Source of the DNA: Opitutaceae bacterium
GTDB lineage: Bacteria; Verrucomicrobiota; Verrucomicrobiia; Opitutales; Opitutaceae
Length of the DNA stretch: 5,471 nt
Direction of reading: 5' to 3'
NCBI GenBank assembly: GCA_005786775.1
Contig: SYDD01000241.1
Span: 1 to 5,471 of the forward strand
Below are positions 1 through 5,471 of the stretch, piece by piece; positions within the stretch are counted from its first letter, which is position 1, and every line of letters starts with the position of its first letter. The position numbers and the translations under genes are program-made. The notes beneath the pieces are model-generated. The model was not told where the DNA came from, ran no database searches, and worked only from the letters and a program-made list of their open reading frames with translations.

Positions 1-1407
1 AACGACCGGCAGATCCACGAGGTCGCCGAGGCCCGCGTCGACGCCCGGTACACCCTGCCGCTTGCCGCGCCCGTCTTCGCCAAGGCGGGCGTGCATTGGC
101 GCGAACAGCACGTCGGCGTGCGCAGCGCCTCCCGGCGCTGGAGCTACACCGGCACCGGCCCGCTGCCGCACGATCCCAACCTGCTGACGATGGACCGGCG
201 GATGACCGGCCGGGCGATCCCGCAATGGGAGGCCTCGTGGTTTATGCGGTCCCGCGAGGTCGCCGATCCGTCGCTCTGGCGCGAGGATCTCTACTTCCGC
301 GCCACCACCGGCTACACGAGCTACCGCGACGTGGTGGAGACCGTCACGGCGCCCTACGTGATGACGCAGGGCAAGCTCGGGCGCGAGGGGTGGGCCGGCC
401 GCACCGGTTTCCTCGGCGGCGTGCGCTGGGAGAAGACGGAAAACGAGTCCGACGGCTGGGTCCGCGCTCGCGTGCTCAGCACCGCCGCGCAGCAGACCGC
501 CGATCCCGTCGGTGCGGCGCAGCGCGACTACGCCAACAACCGCCGGAAGATCACCGGGGACTACACCAAGGCCTTCCCGAGCGTGCACGCGTGGCACGAC
601 TGGACCGCCAATCTGAAGACGCGCCTGAGCTGGTCCTCCAGCTTCGGACGTCCCGCCTTCGGCAACCTGTCGCCTGCCGAGACGCCCAACGAGAACCAGC
701 GGACGATCACGATCAACAATCCCTCGTTGCTGCCCCAGACGGCGCGCAACTGGGACGCCACGCTCGAGTACTACTTCGAGCCGGTGGGCAACCTTACGGT
801 CGGTTGGTTTCACAAGGAGATCCGCGACTACATTGTGAGCGGCATCGATTCGGGCACGGTCGGCACCGGTACGGACAACGGCTACAACGGGGAGTACGCT
901 GGGTGGACCGTCCTGAGCTCGGCGAACGCGGGCACGGCCATCGTGCAGGGCTGGGAGTTCAGCTTTCAGCAGCAGTTCACCTTCCTGCCCGGGGCGCTCA
1001 AGGGGCTCAGCGGGATGATCAACTACACGCTGCTGGACACGCACGGGAACTACGGCGGCACGGGCCGCCGCGGGACGGGCCAGGTGGCCGGCTTCGTGCC
1101 GCGCACCGCCAACGCGAGCCTGAGCTGGCGCTACCGCGGCTTCAGCACGCGGCTGCTCGTCAATTACGGGGGCGAGTACCTGCAGGCCTACAGCGCCGCC
1201 TCCGCCGCCCGCAACCTCTACCGGATGGAGCGCACCTTGATCAACCTGGGCTTCGCCTACCAACTGCGCCCCACGCTGAACTTCACCGTCGACATCGATA
1301 ATCTCACCAACGTCCCCCAGCGCCGCTACCGCGGGGTGCCCGAGAATATGGAGTATTACAACTACCCGGGAACGACGTTGACCTTCGGCATCAACGGCCG
1401 GTTCTGA
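1..1407 (+). CDS. TonB-dependent outer-membrane receptor, C-terminal part (5' end off the window)
   Basis: The frame is open from base 1, so the gene is cut by the left edge; 468 residues of the beta-barrel are visible before the TGA stop. The family imports bulky or scarce substrates (siderophores, glycans, vitamins) through the outer membrane using energy from TonB-ExbBD. Visible hallmarks are alternating aromatic/polar strands, the stretch SSSFGRPAFGNL followed by NPSLLPQTARNWDATLEYYF (a strong match to the 'N-P-x-L-x-P-x-x-x-x-N-[WY]-D-x-x-[LV]-E-Y-Y-F' pattern of these receptors), FSFQQQFTFLPG and IDNLTNVPQRRYRG near the end, and the terminal GINGRF with a C-terminal Phe, the usual outer-membrane barrel-insertion signal. 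The signal peptide, TonB box and plug domain are not in the window, so neither total length nor substrate can be judged. The style resembles the large receptor families of Opitutaceae and of Caulobacter/Xanthomonas (recall). A GTG at 91 is internal and not a start. The class is near certain; the substrate is unknown. Confidence 0.93.
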   Translation, partial: NDRQIHEVAEARVDARYTLPLAAPVFAKAGVHWREQHVGVRSASRRWSYTGTGPLPHDPNLLTMDRRMTGRAIPQWEASWFMRSREVADPSLWREDLYFRATTGYTSYRDVVETVTAPYVMTQGKLGREGWAGRTGFLGGVRWEKTENESDGWVRARVLSTAAQQTADPVGAAQRDYANNRRKITGDYTKAFPSVHAWHDWTANLKTRLSWSSSFGRPAFGNLSPAETPNENQRTITINNPSLLPQTARNWDATLEYYFEPVGNLTVGWFHKEIRDYIVSGIDSGTVGTGTDNGYNGEYAGWTVLSSANAGTAIVQGWEFSFQQQFTFLPGALKGLSGMINYTLLDTHGNYGGTGRRGTGQVAGFVPRTANASLSWRYRGFSTRLLVNYGGEYLQAYSAASAARNLYRMERTLINLGFAYQLRPTLNFTVDIDNLTNVPQRRYRGVPENMEYYNYPGTTLTFGINGRF

Positions 1408-1413
1408 CCGGTC

Positions 1414-1431
1414 GCCGCCTCAGGGGGCGGC
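1414..1431. terminator. Possible GC hairpin between convergent genes (weak bidirectional terminator candidate)
   Basis: GCCGCC (1414-1419) and GGCGGC (1426-1431) can form a perfect 6-bp stem with a 6-nt loop. It lies just past the receptor stop and covers the stop codon of the convergent gene. There is no T-run on either side, so it is not a classical intrinsic terminator. In such GC-rich sequence a 6-bp GC stem can arise by chance. Confidence 0.2.
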
Positions 1432-3201
1432 CGCGCGTCGCGCCGCGGTCCAGTCCGCCACCACCTGTTCCAGCACCGCGAGCGGGACGGAGCCGGTGGT
1501 GAGGACCACGTCGTGGAAATCCTTCAGCGAGAACGCGGCCCCGAGGGCCGCGCGCGCCCGCTCACGGATCTCGAGAATGCGCAGCATCCCGATCATATAG
1601 GAGCAGGCCTGGCCCGGATTGGTGATGTAGCGTTCGACTTCCGGGGCACTGATGCCGTAGGCGATCGCCTGCTCGCGGGTCCATCCCTGGGTGTGGAGTC
1701 CGGTGTCGACCACGAGGCGGCGCGCGCGGAACAGTTCCGAGCCGATCGCGCCGAGCTTTCCCGTGGGATCGCCCTCATACCAGCCTTGCTCCACGGCGAG
1801 GCGTTCCGCGTAGAGGCCCCAGCCCTCGCTGTGGGCGCTGATGCCACCGAATGTGCGCCGCGCGCGGAAGCGCGGCAGGTCCCGCTGCTCCTGCTGGAGC
1901 GCCAGCTGGAAGTGGTGCCCGGGGACGGCCTCGTGGTAGGCGAGGCTCCGCATCCGTGCCCCGTAGAAAAAGACGTTACCGGGCAGCGGCACCCAGAAGA
2001 TTCCCGGGCGGCTGCCGTCCGTCGGCGGCACGGTGTAGTAGGCCGAGGCCACCCGCTCGGTGAGCGGCGGCACCCGTCGCACCTCCACCGGCGCGCGCGG
2101 ACGACGGTTGAACAACGCGTCGCTCCGCTGCTCCGCGTCGCGGATGTACTCCGTGTAGCGCGCGATCAGCGCCGCGCGCGGATCCGCCGCCTCGACGAGC
2201 GCGCCCTGTGTCGCCTTCGCCATCCGCTCGTTGAAGGTGCCGCCGGTGTGGCCGAGCTGCCGCAGAATCTCCTCTGCCTGCGCCTCGAGCCGCGCCACCT
2301 CCCGCCGGCCGATGGCGTGGATCTCCGCCGCACCCAGACTCGTTGTGGTGAAGCCCCGCAGAGCCGCGGCATAGGCTTCCGCTCCGCGCGGCAATCGGCT
2401 CCATCCCGCCTCCTGCACCGCACTCGGGAGCACCTCGTCCACCCAGGCGAGCACCCGCTGGTAGGCCGGGCGGATCTCCCCCGTGACTAGGGTCTGCGCT
2501 TGTGCCAGCGCCCCCGCCTGCGCCTCGGGCCCCAGCCCCTCGATGGCTTTCATCCGTTCACCGAGGGTCGCCACGAGGGGATTCGCGGCAGGCGCGTGAT
2601 CGAGGAACATCCGCAGCTGCGTCTGCACCCGCTCCAGGATGAACCGCGGCGGCGTGAAGCCGCGTTGCGCGGAGCCGCGCGCCAGACTCAGCCCCTCGTC
2701 CAGGCGCGGCGCAACCCGGGCCAGCCGCGCCAGGTAGCGCGTCACATCCGATGGCCGGCGCCAGCTGGCGCGCTCCGTCAGGGACTCCACCAGCGCCACG
2801 TGCAACCCGCGACGCTGTTCAAACAGGAAGAGGTTCTGGTGGTCATCGAAGGCGGCCGACTCGACGACGCGTTCGAGCTGCCAGCGCAGCATCGCGGCGG
2901 AAACCTGCTGCGCGGACGACAGCCCGGCGTACGGCCACCGCGCCAGCCCCACCAGCCCCTCCCGCGCCAGCCGCAACCGGCGATCGCGTCGCGCCTGCAG
3001 GCCTTCCGACCAGAGGGCCCCCGCCTCATCGTCGTCGCCGCTGCCCGCGGCCGGGTCCGCGCCGAAGGCCGGATCCCGGATCCAGTCGGCCGTCAGCTGG
3101 TTGACCCAGCCGTCGAAGGTGTCCGGGGAGGGCGGGCGTGGAGCCCCGTGCAGCACGGAGGCGACGCCGCAAAGCAGGGCGAGGATACGGGTGAAACTCA
3201 T
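1420..3201 (-). CDS. Exported DUF885-family protein, putative metallopeptidase/hydrolase
   Basis: A 593-residue protein read from ATG at 3201. The N-terminus, MSFTRILALLCGVASVLHGA, looks like a Sec signal peptide, so the protein is probably periplasmic or secreted; Cys11 is preceded by Leu-Leu and does not make a good lipobox. The body is largely helical. The family signature is clear: YHEAVPGHHFQ with His423, Glu424, His429 and His430, followed by HSEGWGLYAERL with Glu459, then a conserved tail with TNPGQACSYMIG and FHDVVLTTGSVPL. These are the diagnostic motifs of DUF885 (Pfam PF05960), whose members are near full length at about 600 residues. The His/Glu residues are inferred to bind a metal in a gluzincin-like way, although the spacing is not the classical HExxH. 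The substrate is unknown. The frame continues upstream to a TTG at 3243, which would add 14 residues ahead of the signal peptide, so ATG 3201 is preferred. No clear Shine-Dalgarno precedes it. It lies 57 bp downstream of the cardiolipin synthase gene on the same strand and may share its transcript. Confidence 0.9.
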   Translation of the reverse strand: MSFTRILALLCGVASVLHGAPRPPSPDTFDGWVNQLTADWIRDPAFGADPAAGSGDDDEAGALWSEGLQARRDRRLRLAREGLVGLARWPYAGLSSAQQVSAAMLRWQLERVVESAAFDDHQNLFLFEQRRGLHVALVESLTERASWRRPSDVTRYLARLARVAPRLDEGLSLARGSAQRGFTPPRFILERVQTQLRMFLDHAPAANPLVATLGERMKAIEGLGPEAQAGALAQAQTLVTGEIRPAYQRVLAWVDEVLPSAVQEAGWSRLPRGAEAYAAALRGFTTTSLGAAEIHAIGRREVARLEAQAEEILRQLGHTGGTFNERMAKATQGALVEAADPRAALIARYTEYIRDAEQRSDALFNRRPRAPVEVRRVPPLTERVASAYYTVPPTDGSRPGIFWVPLPGNVFFYGARMRSLAYHEAVPGHHFQLALQQEQRDLPRFRARRTFGGISAHSEGWGLYAERLAVEQGWYEGDPTGKLGAIGSELFRARRLVVDTGLHTQGWTREQAIAYGISAPEVERYITNPGQACSYMIGMLRILEIRERARAALGAAFSLKDFHDVVLTTGSVPLAVLEQVVADWTAARRAAAP

Positions 3202-3258
3202 GGTAATAAGGGCCACCGAAGCAGAAAGTGACCTTCGCCCCAAGCCTGCTTACGGCGG
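3202..3258 (-). other. 57-bp gap between cardiolipin synthase and DUF885 genes, with two alternative small stems
   Basis: The gap has no recognisable -35/-10 pair and no good Shine-Dalgarno; the nearest purine-rich motif, GGTGG, ends 11 nt before the ATG. It contains two mutually exclusive inverted repeats sharing one arm. AAGCAG (3219-3224, plus strand) pairs with CTGCTT (3246-3251), and CGAAG (3217-3221) pairs with CTTCG (3233-3237). Both stems are short and may be chance. With the short spacing and same orientation, the simplest reading is an intra-operon spacer. Confidence 0.25.
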
Positions 3259-4722
3259 CTACAGGTAGGGCAGGAACAGCCGGGCCACGCCGTCGCGCAG
3301 CTTCGCCGGTAGGGAACGGCTCGCGAGCTTCGCGACGGTAACCGGCCGAGCGCGTTGCCGGCGGGTTTCCGCCGCCGTGGCAAGCGCCGTGGCGATCCGG
3401 GCATCGAATCCCTCCAGCACGAACTCGAAATTCAGCCGGAGGCTTCTCGCGTCCCAATTAGCGGATCCCAGCAGGAACCACGCGTCGTCCACGACCAGTA
3501 ACTTAGTATGGTCAAAGGGCTCGGGTTGGAACCAAACCCGGCAGCCACCCTCGAGCACCTGCCAAAGGTTGGCGCGCATGGCCCAGTTGATATGGGGCAG
3601 ATCGCCGCGGGCCGGCAGAATCACGTCGACCTCGACCCCACGGAGGGCCGCGGCATTGAGGGCCGCAAGCAGAGGGGCGTCCGGCAGAAAGTAGGGGGAG
3701 ACGATCTGGATGCGGCGCTGCGCGGCGTGAAGTGCGCCTTGCAGCACCCAGCGCAGCCGGTCGCCCCTTTCGTCCGGGCCGGCCGCGATGCCCCGCAGAG
3801 GCGTCGTGCCGAGGGGGCGCAGGGCCGGAAACCAAGCCTCCCCCCGCAGACTTTCGCCCGTCGTGAAATGCCAATCCTCCGCGAAGACCTCGCACAACTG
3901 CGCCACCGCCGGCCCGCGGAGCCGAGCGTGCAGATCAGCGTCCGCCGCCGCCGGCTCCTCCGGCCGCCAGTAGCGTGCGTCGATGTTGAGGCCACCAGTG
4001 AATGCGGTGGAGCCGTCGACGACCAGGATCTTGCGGTGGTTCCGCAGGTGGATCGCGCTCCAGCGCGCCGGAATGAGCGGGGGATTGACGACGCCCACGG
4101 TAACTCCCGCCGCGCGCAGCGCGGGGGCTGCCCCGCCGCGGGTAAAGCGAACATCAAAGTCATCGATTAGGACCCGAACTGCGACGCCGCGTGCCCGGGC
4201 CCGGGCCAGCGCGGCGACGAAGTCCCGGCCGATGCCGTCTCCGTCAAAGATGTAGGAAGCCAGCCCGACCGATCTTTCAGCCCCCTCGATCGCCGCCAGC
4301 ATCGCGGGGAAAGCCGTTGCGCCCCCGTCTAGTACGTCCAGCGTGTTGCCGCCGACGAGGGGCCGGCTCGCGATGCGGTCGAGCAGATTCTGGAGACCCG
4401 CCCAGCGTGCCTCGGCCGGCAACTGCGCGGCGACGGACGGCTCCAGCGGGGTGCCGGAATGCCGCCGGTGACGTCCACGCAGCCGGCCGGCGCGTCTTTC
4501 GACGCGGTTTATTCCCAGTAGCAGATACAGCAGGGGGCCCGCTACAGGGAGCACCCAGATGAGGATCACCCAGATCGCGGAGGAGCGCGGATCTCGCTTA
4601 TAGAGGATCGCGTGGCCCGAGGCCACCAACGCGATCGTGAGCAGCGCTCCGGCCAGCCACGCCTGCACGGGGGCCGCCAAGGTGCCGAGCGAAGCGACGG
4701 GTAGGGGATGGACGGAAGACAT
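3259..4722 (-). CDS. cls: Cardiolipin synthase, phospholipase D superfamily (ClsA-like)
   Basis: A 487-residue inner-membrane enzyme expected to join two phosphatidylglycerol molecules into cardiolipin and glycerol (family knowledge). Two N-terminal hydrophobic segments at about residues 19-40 and 49-70 flank the KRDPRSSAIWVILIW element typical of the PLD-nuclease N-terminal domain of bacterial Cls. Two complete HKD motifs follow: HRKILVVD with His229, Lys231 and Asp236, then FTGGLNID; and HTKLLVVD with His405, Lys407 and Asp412, then GSANWDARSLRLNFE. Both catalytic sites look intact, and the length matches the roughly 480-residue ClsA type. ATG 4722 is chosen because GGAG lies 5 nt upstream; an upstream in-frame TTG at 4770 would add 16 residues and is less likely. 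The gene is divergent from the response-regulator gene and lies directly upstream of the DUF885 gene. It could instead be another PLD-type phospholipid transferase, but the two-TM, two-HKD architecture favours cardiolipin synthase. Confidence 0.93.
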   Translation of the reverse strand: MSSVHPLPVASLGTLAAPVQAWLAGALLTIALVASGHAILYKRDPRSSAIWVILIWVLPVAGPLLYLLLGINRVERRAGRLRGRHRRHSGTPLEPSVAAQLPAEARWAGLQNLLDRIASRPLVGGNTLDVLDGGATAFPAMLAAIEGAERSVGLASYIFDGDGIGRDFVAALARARARGVAVRVLIDDFDVRFTRGGAAPALRAAGVTVGVVNPPLIPARWSAIHLRNHRKILVVDGSTAFTGGLNIDARYWRPEEPAAADADLHARLRGPAVAQLCEVFAEDWHFTTGESLRGEAWFPALRPLGTTPLRGIAAGPDERGDRLRWVLQGALHAAQRRIQIVSPYFLPDAPLLAALNAAALRGVEVDVILPARGDLPHINWAMRANLWQVLEGGCRVWFQPEPFDHTKLLVVDDAWFLLGSANWDARSLRLNFEFVLEGFDARIATALATAAETRRQRARPVTVAKLASRSLPAKLRDGVARLFLPYL

Positions 4723-4727
4723 CGGGG

Positions 4728-4731
4728 CTCC
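4728..4731 (-). promoter_or_regulatory. Ribosome binding site of the cardiolipin synthase gene
   Basis: On the minus strand GGAG is followed by the 5-nt spacer CCCCG and then ATG at 4722. This supports the ATG over the upstream TTG at 4770. Confidence 0.6.
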
Positions 4732-4804
4732 GGACTCCGGCACCGTGCGGCCCAACGCGGCGCTAGTCAAAGGCGGCGTACCAATCTGGATTGCCGTTGA
4801 CCCC

Positions 4805-4819
4805 CGGCGGGGGGCGCCG
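4805..4819 (+). other. GC-rich stem-loop just upstream of the response-regulator ribosome binding site
   Basis: CGGCG (4805-4809) and CGCCG (4815-4819) form a perfect 5-bp stem around a G5 loop; neighbouring C5 (4801-4805) could alternatively pair with the G-run. It ends 7 nt before AGGAG. It could affect translation initiation if transcribed, or it may be incidental in this GC-rich stretch. Confidence 0.25.
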
Positions 4820-4826
4820 ATTGATC

Positions 4827-4831
4827 AGGAG
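4827..4831 (+). promoter_or_regulatory. Shine-Dalgarno-like AGGAG abutting the response-regulator start
   Basis: AGGAG is immediately followed by ATG at 4832, leaving no spacer, which is too close for normal initiation. The next codon is GTG (4835), giving a 3-nt spacer; a further GTG at 4844 gives 12 nt. The site supports initiation here but leaves the exact start codon open. Confidence 0.45.
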
Positions 4832-5471
4832 ATGGTGCCGAGCGTGCTGATCGTCGACGACGAGAAACACACCCGCGAGGGCCTCCAGCAGGCGCTGGCG
4901 GAAAATTACGATGTGACTGTCGCCGCCAACGCGGACGAGGCCTTCAACCTGCTTGAGAGCCAACCCTACGACGTCGTCCTCACGGACCTGCGGATGCCGG
5001 GCAAGTCCGGCCTCAAGGTCATCGACAAGGCGCTCGCGCTGCCGCAGCGCCCGGCGGTGCTGATGATGACCGCCTACGGCAATATCGAGACAGCCGTCGA
5101 GGCGATGACGCGCGGGGCGGTCGATTTCCTGACCAAGCCGGTGAACATCGAGCGACTGGAGGTTCTGATCCAGCGAGCGTTGAAAACGCGCACCCTCGAG
5201 GTCGAGGTCCGCCAGTTGCACGAGCGGCTCGACGAAAAGTTCAACTTCGAAGGGATCATCGGCGGCTCGGGCGCGCTGCGGGAGGTGATCGAGCGGGTGC
5301 GGCTGGTGGCGCCCTCTCGGGCCACGATCCTGATCGAGGGCGAGTCCGGTACGGGTAAGGAGCTTATCGCACAGGCCATACACCAAGCCAGCCCCCGCGC
5401 CCGCGGCGCCTTCGTCGCGGTGCATTGCGCGGCCCTGTCGGAGAACCTACTGGAGAGCGAGCTGTTCGGCC
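4832..5471 (+). CDS. NtrC-type sigma-54-dependent response regulator, N-terminal part (3' end off the window)
   Basis: The visible 213 residues contain a complete receiver domain (about 4-117) and the beginning of an AAA+ domain. The receiver has the acidic pocket Asp9-Asp10, the phospho-acceptor Asp52 in LTDLRMPG, Thr80 in MMTAYG and Lys102 in FLTKP, so it should be phosphorylated by a partner histidine kinase. A charged, likely helical linker (about 118-138) leads to FEGIIGGS, the usual entry to the sigma-54 interaction domain. Walker A is GESGTGKE (170-177), and FVAVHCAALSENLLESELFG at the edge corresponds to the conserved stretch before the GAFTGA loop. Walker B, GAFTGA and the DNA-binding helix-turn-helix would lie beyond the right edge. 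The family activates RNA polymerase carrying sigma-54 by ATP hydrolysis. The start is ATG 4832 or GTG 4835. The frame stays open upstream, but the receiver fold begins here. No cognate kinase gene is in the window, and the regulated genes are unknown. Confidence 0.93.
   Translation, partial: MVPSVLIVDDEKHTREGLQQALAENYDVTVAANADEAFNLLESQPYDVVLTDLRMPGKSGLKVIDKALALPQRPAVLMMTAYGNIETAVEAMTRGAVDFLTKPVNIERLEVLIQRALKTRTLEVEVRQLHERLDEKFNFEGIIGGSGALREVIERVRLVAPSRATILIEGESGTGKELIAQAIHQASPRARGAFVAVHCAALSENLLESELFG

Larger units (their letters stand above)
4723..4831. promoter_or_regulatory. Divergent intergenic region between cardiolipin synthase and response-regulator genes
   Basis: This 109-bp region must hold the 5' signals of both divergent genes unless transcription starts inside one of them. 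I see no convincing sigma-70 promoter. The best plus-strand candidate is TTGACC (4797-4802) with a 17-nt gap to ATTGAT (4820-4825), but that -10 matches only three of six consensus bases and lacks the key A at position 2. I found no GG-N10-GC sigma-54 element in the frames I inspected on either strand. Promoter content is inferred from position, not seen as a motif. Confidence 0.4.

Noticed and set aside
96..1301. 401-codon plus-strand frame overlapping the receptor
   Set aside because: It is the next frame over from the receptor, extremely rich in Arg and Ala, and lacks any motif, whereas the receptor frame shows clear barrel motifs and a proper C-terminus.
1513..2490. 325-codon plus-strand open frame, and its neighbour at 2500-3231
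   Set aside because: Both lie opposite the DUF885 gene, which has unmistakable family motifs. Their translations are Arg/Pro/His-rich and low in structure, as expected for an antisense shadow.
3202..3243. N-terminal extension of the DUF885 protein from TTG 3243
   Set aside because: It would place 14 residues before a well-formed signal peptide; ATG 3201 starts directly with that signal peptide.
3508..4170. 220-codon plus-strand open frame
   Set aside because: It is antisense to the cardiolipin synthase between and across its HKD motifs, has no recognisable domain and has shadow-like composition.
4723..4770. N-terminal extension of cardiolipin synthase from TTG 4770
   Set aside because: The added 16 residues are not hydrophobic or motif-bearing, and the internal ATG at 4722 has GGAG at a good distance.
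4797..4825. TTGACC / ATTGAT as a sigma-70 promoter for the response regulator
   Set aside because: The spacing is good, but the -10 matches only three of six positions without the essential second-position A, so I do not list it as a promoter.
4745..4831. Upstream extension of the response regulator from in-frame GTG 4745
   Set aside because: The frame is open, but the receiver domain begins at about 4841, the extension has no domain-like features, and a purine-rich AGGAG sits just before the ATG.
4763..5425. 220-codon minus-strand open frame
   Set aside because: It is exactly antisense to the clear receiver/AAA+ coding region and shows no recognisable domain; long antisense frames are common in GC-rich genes.

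Overview
The window is GC-rich, gene-dense bacterial chromosome from a Gram-negative-type organism with an outer membrane. It holds four protein genes, two of them cut by the window edges, and almost no free intergenic DNA. The long TonB-dependent receptor C-terminus ending in GINGRF, an exported DUF885 enzyme and an NtrC-type regulator together suggest Verrucomicrobiota, possibly near Opitutaceae. That placement is recall and inference, not a computed result.

Layout: positions 1-1407 (+) are the C-terminal 468 residues of a TonB-dependent outer-membrane receptor whose plug and signal peptide lie left of the window. It converges tail to tail, 12 bp apart, with a leftward pair. The downstream member of the pair (1420-3201, -) is an exported DUF885 putative metallopeptidase/hydrolase. 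The upstream member (3259-4722, -) is a membrane-anchored cardiolipin synthase of the phospholipase D superfamily. The two are 57 bp apart and may be co-transcribed. A 109-bp divergent intergenic region (4723-4831) separates cardiolipin synthase from a rightward NtrC-type response regulator (4832 to the right edge), of which the receiver domain, linker and the start of the sigma-54-activating AAA+ domain are visible.

Three of the genes are envelope-related: nutrient uptake across the outer membrane, a periplasmic or secreted hydrolase, and phospholipid synthesis. The fourth is a two-component regulator whose targets cannot be read from this window; control of the divergent cardiolipin synthase is possible but unproven.

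I found no tRNA, rRNA, CRISPR array, insertion sequence or attachment site. Several long open frames lie antisense to the real genes and are judged to be by-products of high GC content. Nothing here is convincingly a new system. The points most worth checking are the start codons, the response regulator that could be missed because it runs off the edge, and small structured elements in the two intergenic gaps.
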